This document shows positions 47,871-58,926 of a stretch of DNA of 64,000 nucleotides, piece after piece; positions within the stretch are counted from its first letter, which is position 1; every line of letters starts with the position of its first letter. Below the pieces are notes generated by a model. That model did not search any database, was not told where the DNA came from, and saw nothing but the letters and a program-made list of their open reading frames with translations. The stretch is from Homalodisca vitripennis. Its lineage: Eukaryota; Arthropoda; Insecta; Hemiptera; Cicadellidae. The stretch is from positions 25,201-89,200 of the forward strand of contig NW_025777646.1 in NCBI RefSeq assembly GCF_021130785.1, read 5' to 3'. Both the position numbers and the translations under genes were made by a program.

Positions 47871-49695
47871 AAAGAAGTTTTTGGGTATTTTTTTTTACTT
47901 AAGTAGATAGATATTGAAAACCCTTATTCTAGAGCAAGGAAATATTTATAGAAGAACTCCAAATAAATTTAAAATATTATGTCTTCTAGTTTCAGAATAG
48001 TCTAGATTCAAATACTTGTTAATGTGCACGAATAAACTGAAAGGAAAAGATAGTGAGATTAATGTCATGTACAGTCGTAAGAAACTAAATTTAGGAGAAC
48101 CCATGAAAACGCAAAGAAGCCGATAAGCAAGTGTTTACTTTGTACAGTAATGAGATACTTTCCACATGAGAGGACAGAAATTATTTATCAGCGCGTCGAA
48201 TGATAGGGGAGATCTTGCCTTGCCTCTCCAGTCTGCCTGTCCATTGCCGGTATCTCTCTTGTGCACGTTATTCTCTTTGTATAAGTAATGTAATAAAACC
48301 ATTGGCCAAATTACTATCGAATGAGGTCATTATATGTCTTACAGTATGACACCTAAAAATTATACATAAAATAGTTTATATTTGGTTTTGTCCTCTTATG
48401 ACTACGTTACTCAGATAATTATTTAGACTAATAATCAGACTAATTATTCAACTCAGAGCATTATAACATAGTGAAATGATTTACAAGACAGAAGCTAATT
48501 TATTTAAAGTGTTTATATTAACCTGATAAACACAATTCGTCGTAAAAAACACATTTATCACACTTTCCACACAAAACGCCAGTCAACTCCCACAAATCGT
48601 TTAGTGTAAGCAGCCACACAATGTGTAAACCTAATGGTCCGGGTGCGATAGACGATCCCTTCAAGTAAAGGAAAAATATAAATCACTAAATGCATTGCAA
48701 AACGCTAATCTCGAGAATAGCTGTATAGGGAAGTAGCTGTCGAGAATTTGGCTAATTATTTTTTTCAAATATATTTTGAAGTCGAAGGATGATTTGGAAC
48801 AATAATGATGATAATAAAACAGTAACTGGAACGAAGCAGCTGTTGACATTTCTAATCCCTCTTTAATATCTCATGTGAATCTAATCAAAAAAGCGTAATG
48901 TTTTTAGATTTTAGTTTTTAAAATATTAATTTCACAGAGCCTTATCAGTAATGAAATGCAGATAATAAATACAAAACTACCTTAGAACTAGTTATCCAGA
49001 TTGCGACAATGACGAATTAAAAATACCTAATACTTTTGAAATACTTTGTTTTAAGTTGAGGTACCAGGAATGCTCTTATAAGGGCAGACAATATAACCAA
49101 CGTTGAAAATAGGTGTAATCTAAATCAATACATGCAAATAAATTATTGATATACGGGGTTTAAGAATTTATTGCTATTCTGTTTCCCTAAATAATTTTAT
49201 TCCAGCCAAATGTATCCTTAATTAGATGTTTTAGTTCAAAATTATACAGGTGTTTCAATAATTTTGTTAATGAAATAAAGTATTTTATCCAAGTCGGAAA
49301 AAATTAAGTAAAAGTGAGTGGCTTTTGGAAGACTGTTTTTCCTCTTATATATAAATAATTAGTGTTTAAAAATGAAGCTTCTGTAAATAGTGTAGTTATT
49401 AAGTTTTATTAGATTATATTAAAATAATCTATTAGATATTGCAGGCGAATATTACTTCTTTTGTTTATTTTGTAAATAAAAATGAAGAAAAAAATAGTTT
49501 CAAAGCTCAACTTTAAATTAAATCTCCCTATTACTTCTCAAAATTAATTTGGTAACAAAACACGTTTGTTAACAATTAAAAGTACATGTTTTCTTTTGAT
49601 AAGCACTTAGTACACGAATCTAAAATTTTGTCTCTTTCAAAAAGAGTTAAAGAAGATCAAAACTAATATTTTTTATATACTCGATAACTTTTTAA
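47871..49695. other. AT-rich DNA with a family E copy
   Basis: The E copy is at 48688-49032. A GC-richer patch at 48190-48275 (GCCTTGCCTCTCCAGTCTGC) is unassigned. Confidence 0.45.
48688..49032 (+). repeat. Family E repeat, copy 2
   Basis: AATGCATTGCAAAACGCTAAT, then CTCGAGAATAGCTG, and near the end TATCCAGATTGCGACAATGACG. It is collinear with 42418-42765. Confidence 0.45.
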
Positions 49696-49809
49696 TTATA
49701 CCACGAGATATTCACTTCCAAAGGTTCCCGAAGATGTTCCCATTTCAACACGACTATTACCATTGCTTCTTGTAGCAACAACTTCAGCTCCAGAGGCTAC
49801 AATGTACCA
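49696..49809 (-). CDS. Candidate terminal exon of an unrecognised host gene
   Basis: After an acceptor-like TTCTTTGAAAGTTAG on the minus strand, one frame runs 37 codons to a TAA at 49696-49698. It reads WYIVASGAEVVATRSNGNSR and then VEMGTSSGTFGSEYLVV. Composition is clearly more coding-like than the AT-rich DNA on both sides. The Ser/Gly/Thr-rich tail ends in hydrophobic residues, LVV, which could be a PDZ-type end. Upstream exons should lie at higher coordinates, but I could not find one with confidence. The protein is not recognised. Confidence 0.35.
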   Translation of the reverse strand, partial: WYIVASGAEVVATRSNGNSRVEMGTSSGTFGSEYLVV

Positions 49810-51107
49810 CTAACTTTCAAAGAATACAAATTTAATCATATATGAATTTTCTATATATATATAGTAATTTTTTTATGAAGCTTAAACGGTACTTTAAATT
49901 TACACTTAATAAAACTTAAGTAAATAGTTTTAATTTGTTTGGTTTATCTTTCATAATTCTTTAAAAATTTTAAAATATTTTAAATATAATTCTGTAATAG
50001 CTCGTTGTCTTAAACATGATCCCGAGATTCTATACTAGCTACTTGTGGCATCACCTCATGCAATATTACTCGAGATAATTTATCATCCCATTTCATAACT
50101 GGACAGTCTTATCACAAATCCTGTATAAGACCTAATCTTTTCTCGATTGTGTATATCCTTCTTACTCTCTACGCCAATAAGCACAGAGGGGTCGGCCGCA
50201 GTGGGGTTGGTGTTAACAAAGATAACAAACAAACGCTCACATTACTTGGTAATAGAGTTTTTAAATCAGATAGATTACATTTTTCTGGTTAGAACCCTAT
50301 AAGAAGCAAACTTGCGCCTCCATCCGAAATTAAAAACTTTGAAATGTTCTCCCAATATTTTTACAATTTTAATATTTAATAATATTTTTAAAATGTATTT
50401 ACACCTGTTTCTTTCACTTTATATTTTACAAACTTCATTTGTATACCTTATATCGTATAGGCAGGCCATTATTAGTCCACAATATTTACAAATAAACGTT
50501 TTAAATAAATTGACATCGATATATCTCACTGTCAATCATGCTACAACTATTGGGAAATTAAAATGGCATATAAACTGAAAAAACTCTGTATCCACCGTGG
50601 TATATTAAACAGCAAAACAAAGGTTATCGTGAGATGACTGACTACAGCAACAATTACGAAGTTATCTACTGTAGAACACAATGTGCAAGAACAAGAGATA
50701 TATTATACAGTTGACAAATGGTGCCCATCTCTTATCGTACAGTAAACTATTCAGCATTTTAACGGTAATGTTTTTTGAGAGGTTATCAGCTAGCTGCCTG
50801 TCTTAAATCATATTATACAGCAGAAATATCTACATTTCACCATTTCGCAATCTTGGGTAATTTGTGTTTTTATCACCTAACAATGAAATATTGTTTTTAC
50901 ATTGCAAATAAATTGTTACCGCCCCTTTCACATTCGTTTTCTTGCTTAAATCACCGTCTGTCATATTAAAACTTTATATACCAAACATAATATTGGCAGG
51001 CTGGATAACTTATTCATTCAATATACTTTCTGTGTATCAGAAAAAATAATAACTCTTACCTTCATTCCTCGAGAGTTCCGAATAAGAAAACTAAATGAAT
51101 ACGATAT
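49810..51107. other. AT-rich DNA, no recognised gene
   Basis: A GC-richer bit at 50165-50215 (GGGGTCGGCCGCAGTGGGG) is unassigned. Frames at 50312-50578 and 50775-50969 lack family features. Confidence 0.4.
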
Positions 51108-51124
51108 ATATACTCGTATATATA

Positions 51125-51210
<86 letters not shown>
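51108..51210. repeat. Compound (AT)n(GT)n microsatellite
   Basis: An AT run to about 51137, then about 73 bp of GT to 51210. Confidence 0.9.
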
Positions 51211-51211
<1 letters not shown>

Positions 51212-51295
51212 ACACTAAGAGGCGATCACTAACCCCTATTGGCGTAACTAAAATTATGTTAAAGGAGATGCCGATTATATTTAAAGTCTTATATT

Positions 51296-51466
51296 GACCG
51301 CCCACATGGGCCAAGTATGAGGATATTATAAACAGAATAAGAGGAGATTAAAAACACTACAAGATCGATGCTACTGATACAAAGTACTGCTGTCACATAC
51401 AGGATTTGAATTTTCGCTTGCAACTTAGATCCAGAGTTCAGTGTCTTAGACTCGGCCATCGCTCCT
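51296..51466 (-). repeat. tRNA-Leu-derived SINE (family C), copy 2
   Basis: On the minus strand GATGGCCGAGTCTAAGACAC is a close match to the 5' part of tRNA-Leu, including its A box. AATTCAAATCCTG is a near-perfect B box. The body GTACTTTGTATC...TTATTCTGTTTATAATAT matches the copy at 37531-37702. Confidence 0.68.
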
Positions 51467-52489
51467 TCATTTGAGTATTAGGTTAAAACGTAAATATTTT
51501 ATAGTACATTACTTTATATCATTGGTTCTATTGCTAATATATTTTGAGAACAACCCTGCAGCAACCAACATAACCAAATGTAGGATCTTGATACAAAAAT
51601 AAGAATTCAATATGGAACCATAATTGGACCAAAAATATAAGAAACACTGGTATGGAGAGAAACGACATAATTTGGGTGAAAATTATACATTTCCGTAACT
51701 ATGAATGGCTAAATGATAATATCTTATATGTTTGGAGTTACCTTCACGTCAAGAGTTTAGGGAGGTATCACTGTTTGAAATTTCGAACTAATGGGCTAAA
51801 TGTAGTGGGTCTTTACTTGAAAATAAGATTTTCCTAAATAACACACTGGAGGACATTACGTTCCTTTAACCGTCTTCTAATTGCTTTCCAGTGTTTGGAA
51901 CTTGTTAAAGGCTACAAGCTGCGGGATCTAGTTCAAGGTTTGGTGATTATAGGAATTAATAACAATTAGTAGTACCATGCTAAGAAACTTGAAGGAACCA
52001 AGGAGGAGAACATAGCTAAGGAGGTGAACTATGCAAAAACTAATTACTACAGAGATTCACACCATAGGTAAAACCTTTCCCATTACCATCACTGGGTAGA
52101 GGACACGCAATTTTGAGTCTTATGAATCGACAAGAGTTTGGAAAAAGAGATTCCACCGTGATTTTCGACGATTAAGTACGTTTACTGTTCAGGAAAACGT
52201 TTCTATGGAATTTTTGGTTTGGATTCCCAAAATTACAGGTCTTAAGAAGCAAATTTAAGTATTATTTGCGTCAACAGACTTTTTTTAAATGACTATAACT
52301 AACAATATAATTGGTTCTGGATGTTTGTCATAAGAGTAACTCTTTTTTACAGTGGAACTAATTGAATTACTTAACTTCTTCTGGTTATTGCTTGCTTAGA
52401 GAGACAGTGTTGTACATTGCATACACATATCTCAGGCCTGTACTGTACATAGGTTCTCGATATATTTGAGATCCTGTTGGAGGTCACAA
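51467..52489. other. AT-rich to mixed DNA, no recognised gene
   Basis: A 61-codon frame at 51652-51837 (plus) has no known motif. The region 51850-52250 is less AT-rich than average but shows no frame. Confidence 0.4.
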
Positions 52490-52850
52490 GCAATTGTACA
52501 GTGAATTATTGGTTTATGATAGTAAATAATTCTGCCAAATGTGACCAAGAATTTCTCAATATGGTTGTACCGTCTAGAAATTAAATGCGAACTTGAGAAT
52601 GAGATGTCGCTCGCGTTGTTCATGTTCAACGTTTGCTGATTCAAACAGACGCATTTATATCGAGGAGGTGACAATCGACATAAGTTATCCTCTGTATTGT
52701 ACCGGTAGGGGTTTTATCAACTTCTTAGCAATAGCTCATTTACAATCAGTATATCTAACAAGTTAAATAAGTTAAATAACAATATAAGTTTTCCCTAAAA
52801 TATCCATAATTACCCTTTTGTGTACAGTATATATTGTATAATTAAAAGTT
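52490..52850 (+). repeat. Family J repeat, copy 1
   Basis: CTCAATATGGTTGTACCGTC, TGACAATCGACATAAGTTA, TTGTACCGGTAGGGG, TAAATAAGTTAAATAA and TGTACAGTATATATTGTATA occur in order. The second copy is at 57205-57515. Confidence 0.5.
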
Positions 52851-54339
52851 TAGATATATTCGTTCGAATACTAATGAGATCCGTTCAAAAATAATAGTGA
52901 ATGAATAATATGAAAGCTCTTGGTGATTGTTTGACCATAAACAGTAATATATTAACAATAACGTCTGAGAATTGGTCTCATAAGTCTACAAGGAATAATG
53001 AATTAAGAATTAGAGTAAAAACACTTATCGTAATAAGTTCTAATTAAAATTTCACTTCAACATCAGTAGAATTAACCTAGCAGTCACTCTGAATAGTTCT
53101 ACCTCAAAGTTTTACTCGCGGGAGAAGCATAAAACTTCCATATCTAATAGAGTAATGGAAGTAATGAAATAAGAAAGACAGACATCACAACTCGTCATTA
53201 TTGACTGTGGCCAGTTCTTATTCCATAGAGAGAGTTTTTGTTCTTTGTACTGTAAAAAAATGCTGGAATAAATCATTATTTCAATTTATATTACAGTAAA
53301 TTCACAATAACCAAACACAATTGAAAAACTAATAAAAATAAATAAATGTATATATACATATATAGGCTATATATATATATATATTATTTATTTTAATTTA
53401 ATCGGTACTATTTAATTGTTATTATTAATTGCTATTATTTTCATATTAATAATTATGAAATATAAAATATTTTAAAGTTAATATTGGCAAAATGGCCTAA
53501 CTTCTACAAAATAATGATAAAATAAACTTAATTATATATATTTAAATTAATTCCAGCGATTTAAAATTAGATACATTAGCAGTATTTGTATATGAGCAAT
53601 GAGGTTTCTCGCAGAATGTGTAAAGTGTTGAGGAAAATAGCAAAATACAGTAAATTTGTGATTATATATAAGTAAACACTAGACGAATAAAAGATTTTAA
53701 AATATTTAGGGATTAAAGACAAAGAACATCAACTTTGCTAAAGTATAATACAATAAATAAAAAATTCTGCCAGATGACCGAGTACGTACGAGATAAGAGT
53801 TCAAATTCAATACTTTATCGAACTGAAGGTAAAAGTGACACATTTCAGAAACAATATTATCTTAACGTTCGCTTGCTATGTACAAGAGGTTTTCAGCACT
53901 GTGACCTTGATAAGATGGAGAGTTAAGTACTCAAGAACAAACCTTACGGCGAATGAGAAGGCCAATTTTTACGTATAGATACTCTCCCTCTTGTGTCAAA
54001 AGTGGCATTAATTTGGCTTAGCCACAAAAATGGAAAGTTATTTCATATTATGTCATCCTAAAGAACAATATCACAGTAGCTTGTTCTAATATTTAGTTTT
54101 AAAATAAGAGAAAAATCTACCATACTTATAGGTTTGGAAACTGCAAGCTTTTTCCATGACACGTCTCGCAAACAAGGTGAACATATTATGTTTATTCTCA
54201 CAATAAAACTGAGCAAATTTAAAATGGTATAAGACCAATGATCTTAGCACATTCAAATAACCATGTTTAGTTTTATTACCTTGAATAAAAAAAAATTATG
54301 GTTGCCTGTAAAGTCGGTTTTACGGGCGAAGATTTTACC
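52851..54339. other. AT-rich DNA, no recognised gene
   Basis: Short AT repeats at 53345-53385. No gene seen. The 54301-54339 end may belong to the element that starts at about 54340. Confidence 0.45.
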
Positions 54340-55104
54340 TGACAACGTCTTTTTCTCGGTAGAATATTTATTGATATGAATATTATTAAATTGCACAATA
54401 GGAACAAGGAATTGAATGAAAATAAGAATTGCACAAATTTTAACTATAGAAATATATTTTGTTTACTAAAACATTGTACATAATTTGAAATTAATTAAAA
54501 TTTATTATTTTAAATGGTAAAGTTGAATAAAACATTTACTAAGATTGGAATTTGAAATTCTTGCTAAACACAGTTAAATTCTAACTTCGCGCGTGGTGAT
54601 TGGTCGGTTTAGTTCGTTTGTTTGGTCGCACTGTTATGGCAGGTTAGAGGTTATAATTTGTTATTTTAAATGTTTGACTAGCAATACGCGCTGTTTCTTC
54701 TCAATCGACTGAATTACGATTGATTGCAGAGTGATTTAAACTAATAATTTACTTAACACTATCAACATTTGTCAATAGTATGACATAACCTATAAACTCA
54801 GTTTCTCAACTTTTGTGTCAATCTAACAATTAATCAATCAATCATAGTTTACGATAATGAAATATCAGTGTACAATTATTTACCTTTATTGTTGTAGTTG
54901 TTGTAAATGACGAATCTAAGCACTCCACATTTTCACGAATAAACATAGTTATCTGCTTTATCCCGTGCGGCGGACCCACAGTTATCTGCTTTATCCCGTG
55001 CGGATCCCGTGCGGCGGACCCACTGGACGGGCATCGTAACGTTACCGGGCGTTACACTTTTTCATGAGTGACTCCGAGCCGCAACCTAATTTAAGACGTT
55101 GTCA
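54340..55104. mobile_element. 765-bp mosaic element bounded by a 12-bp inverted repeat
   Basis: TGACAACGTCTT (54340-54351) and AAGACGTTGTCA (55093-55104) are exact inverted copies. The interior alternates AT-rich DNA with GC-rich blocks at about 54585-54640 (CGCGCGTGGTGATTGGTCGG) and 54955-55090. It has no coding frame. The real ends could lie further out, since TTTACGGGCGAAG just outside the left repeat also looks non-random. It is probably a non-autonomous mobile element; the class is not known. Confidence 0.45.
54947..55023. repeat. Short tandem duplication of a GC-rich unit
   Basis: AGTTATCTGCTTTATCCCGT with GCGGCGGACCCAC (54947-54979) is repeated at 54980-55023. The second copy has an additional internal repeat of ATCCCGTGCGG. 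Confidence 0.8.
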
Positions 55105-56858
55105 CGTCAAAAAAATATTCATAATGCTGTGACTTATAGAATGTATTTGTTTTGAATAATTGTAAAGTTCTATAAATACAAATGGCGCGATCCTAGAAGG
55201 AAGCATGTTTTGCTCATATTGATTAATTTTTTAAGTGAAAATTGTCTATATACTCGTATAATAAACTACATAAATTAAACTTCTGCAATCCCGAAATAAC
55301 TATGCAAGTAGTTCGAAGAGCAAAAATTGAATGGAAAATCCTTAAAAATAACCAACAAATTAACTATCTTACCATATTGTATTGATTAGTCGTCGTCATT
55401 TTAATTTAATTTGTTTTTATTTTATATTGCTTTTAAACAAGTTTAATAAAAACTATATCGTTTGTAAATTTTGCACATTACTAATATTGTTACTAGCATT
55501 TTATAATAAATAAATCTTATAAATTGGCCATAATTTTGTAATGTTAGGTAATTATAAAATTATCGTATTGATAATAATGTCATACATTACGATTAAAAGC
55601 TTTCATATTTATTATAATAACAAAAATAATCGAAATGAAAGTGAAGGGATAAACTTATCGTGAAAGTAAGAAAACATATTGTGTGCACTGTACTCTATAT
55701 CGATCCTTTCCCGTCAAAAGAATCATGAATTCAAAATATTTGTCATAGACGACGGCCACATTAATACATAAAGCACAATATTTTGAAGGATACAGCAGAA
55801 CACATTGTTGTTGTTGTAAATTCACAGAAACGTTTTATGTACTGCCGTTGTATAACGACATTAACCAGCTCTTAAAATCCGACATTCAAAAAGTGTATTC
55901 ACTGAGTGTACCGTTTATATATTATTTGTTTTATATTATTTCAGAATGTATTCACTTTCATAATAGAACACATGGCATTTATTAACGTAACTTATAATCG
56001 AACAACAAACTATTGTATTGGTTAATGTATGAATTGTATTAATGCAGTTTTAAAAGTTTTTACTTAACAAAAGTACTAACCCATTAAAATGTTGGTAAAT
56101 GGCTTGACAGAACGGTGCAGAATTCTTTATTGAATTGACTTTCACTAACTGACTGTAAGGGCCAACGTTGGCATTTGACCCCAAAATCAATAGGAGTTCT
56201 CTTTCGAACCTAGATCAATTTAAATATCATGTCTTTAGGACCTTTCTATCAAGAGCTACCTCATAGAGGGACACGCAAACAAAGACACGGTTTAAGACGC
56301 TGTTTGGTATAAAATATTAACAAAGTTATGTCAATAGCTCATTAATTTTATAATTTCTTTGATATGTGTTCTCATTAACATTGCACACACTCCAGCTGAA
56401 TTAAAAATTTGTAGTAAAAATTTTTCACGTAAAAGTAATCAAACGTTACACATCAACGATGGGTATTACTTAAATGTCTGCTGCTTTTTCATGAATATAG
56501 GAGATATTAATTGTATATTTAATAACCAATTGGGAAAATGGAGTTTCCATATTGTGTGTAGTTACAGTTTCTCTTAATCGTGATTTGAGCTAAGAATTGT
56601 GAATATGAATTATTTTCAAGTTCTCTCACGCGTATATTTAAACAAAATAGACGTTTTAAAACAGAGACATTTAGATAATAAACTTTGATTTCGTCCCAAG
56701 GGTATCTCGAACTGCGTTGAATATTTCCTGCCAACAGCATTCTCAACACCTTCGATATAATTCTCACTTTACCTCTTGGCGAAGCTTGATATCTGTCCTA
56801 ATATAGTTCTATGTCTTTTACTTTTAATTTTATAATATTGCTTTGAATCACTCCAGAT
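55105..56858. other. AT-rich DNA with a family D fragment
   Basis: The D fragment is at 56150-56295. Otherwise nothing is recognised. Confidence 0.45.
56150..56295 (+). repeat. Family D dispersed repeat, copy 2
   Basis: See the copy at 15880-16045. Shared landmarks are the TTTGACC...AAAA motif and the ACACGCAAACAAAGACA segment. Confidence 0.4.
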
Positions 56859-56945
56859 GAGCATGACTCCAGATTCTACGAGTCAGGTCTGTGTCTATGA
56901 TAACGACAGACGAAACACTAAGAGGAAGGTGAACTGGACCAAACT
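56859..56945 (+). repeat. Family A repeat, copy 2 (3' part)
   Basis: GCATGACTCCAGATTCTACG, AGTCAGGTCTGTG and ACTAAGAGGAAGGTGAACTG match the end of the copy at 62575-62795. The core with CTTCGTCACCGAC is absent. Confidence 0.5.
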
Positions 56946-57204
56946 CAATTCCTATTGAATCAACACTTCCCACCATAGCTATCTTGATACCGAATTCAGC
57001 ATATGTTCATACATTTTTAATGGGAGATTGTGTCATGGGACTGATTGTCTGGGTACTTTGTCCAGTTTTTCAAACGTAAATATATGAAGTTTTATACATC
57101 GCTTTTAAGTCTTTATAAGCCAAACACTGAAATTGAACTGTAATGGCGGTCACACTCAATGGTAAAGTGAAATTACAGGTTTAAGATAACAAGGATTTCA
57201 TAAA

Positions 57205-57515
57205 ACTGTAATGAAAAATTTTTCAAATGTGATTATACCGTCAAGAAATTCAATCTGAGGTTGCACTTTATATTTGTGCAGTTTAAGATTATTTGTTCAA
57301 GGGGATGGATTGATATCTTGAGGATATTGCAATCAACCCAAGTTACTAGATGTAGTGTACACTGATACCAGTAAGGCAGATTTTCGAATTTGTAACAATA
57401 TACTGGTTAATTTACAACGTGTATTTCTGGTAAGTCAATTAAGTTAAATCATTCCTAAAAATATTTACCAATTCACTTTGTTTACAGTATATAATGCAAG
57501 ATTAATTTTAAATTT
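57205..57515 (+). repeat. Family J repeat, copy 2
   Basis: ATTATACCGTCAAGAAATT, ATTGATATCTTGAGGATATT, TGATACCAGTAAGG, CAATTAAGTTAAAT and TTTACAGTATATAATG are collinear with 52556-52850. Confidence 0.5.
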
Positions 57516-58739
57516 TTTGACAAAAAATTAATAATATCAATTCACGAAAATTTTTTATTACAATACTATCTGATCATTAGGTGATATTTTTATTACAAAC
57601 TGAAGTATATTAATAACAAGTCTAAGATATTTTTGATCGACTCAAGTCTATAAAAAGAAATAATGATTAGGAAGTGTCGAGAGAGCACATTATAATCATA
57701 AGTAAGAACACATTTCAAGTACTTCACGTTTCTTTCAATTGTACTTCACGAATTTTGAAACTAGAGCCAACTTTATGGCTCGAATATTTGTTATATGCTG
57801 TCATATATAACAATAACTTTTTTTATCACGAAATCCATAGCAAAATTAAAAAAAAAATTACAAAAGCAATAGCAGTAGGGCCATTTATATTTATTTATAA
57901 TTTGGTACTAATACATAACTTAAAAGTACAACACCTTTTAATTCATATCTGAATCCCAACTGTATTTTAAAAGCAAATACGGCAATAAAAATACGAGAAC
58001 TATTACATTTATCTTTTATATACATAGATACAAAACAATCAAAGTTTGAAGGCAAATATTATTACACTTCAGATAATCATAGATAACATTTTGTATCTAA
58101 TTAAAGTGTAAAGTTTGGACAAAACACTTCTCGAAGTGAATCAGGTCATTAATGCAAAACGTATTTCTGGAGAAGTTAGCACAGAAACAATCTAAGAGAA
58201 ATACAAAAGCTTTCAGATTGATAGAATAGTTAAGACGTTTTCAAAGTTCAGAAACTAACTTCCCGTTTCTCATTAAGTTTCTCATTTGTCTTTAACCCTT
58301 TAGATTCTAGTTTCTATAATATTTTATCATATTAAAACTTATATCTAGAAACAGATAGATGGTTTATAAAATTAAATCACCCTTATATAATATGTCTTAT
58401 TGTTACTGTCGATAAGTGTAGATAATTACGAAAGGTAATTGTATGTGTATATACGTATTGCAGTTATTATATGCATATGTGTTGAAGATATAACTTACAT
58501 TGGTTTATATTATTTTAATTATTATTTTTGAGAAATGTCAATTGTTTCAATTTTTATTTTGTTAGGCCTTTCAATGGCAAATTTTTATTCAGGAAACATT
58601 AAAAAAGAAAATAAAATAAATTATATTTGTTTATTTTTAATAACATATATGATTATAATATTAATCTGTCTTTAGTGGCGTAGAGTGTATATTTAGAGTC
58701 CAAAAGCAATCACAAAATAAATATTACAGAATATTGGAA
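57516..58739. other. AT-rich DNA, no recognised gene
   Basis: The frame at 57674-57952 (plus, 92 codons) is AT-driven and has no known motif. Confidence 0.45.
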
Positions 58740-58926
58740 TCTGACGCTGCACAGACTTGACTCCTGGAATCTGGAGTCATGTTCGTCTAAAAAGAACCAA
58801 AAAATGTCGGTGACGAAGAAGCTCAAAATAGATTTTTTACTTCTTTTTGATATCAGAGACACCTGTACAGTAAAATTTAGTGTGATATAGGTAAAGAGAT
58901 ACTTTCATTGTGTCATCAGGTGCACT
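58740..58926 (-). repeat. Family A repeat, copy 3
   Basis: On the minus strand the order is GTGCACCTGATGACAC, GGTGTCTCTGATATC, CTTCTTCGTCACCGAC, GACGAACATGACTCC and GACTCCAGATTCCAGGAGTC. The last is a small hairpin with a GACTCC/GGAGTC stem. This copy shows the full order of conserved boxes. Confidence 0.6.
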
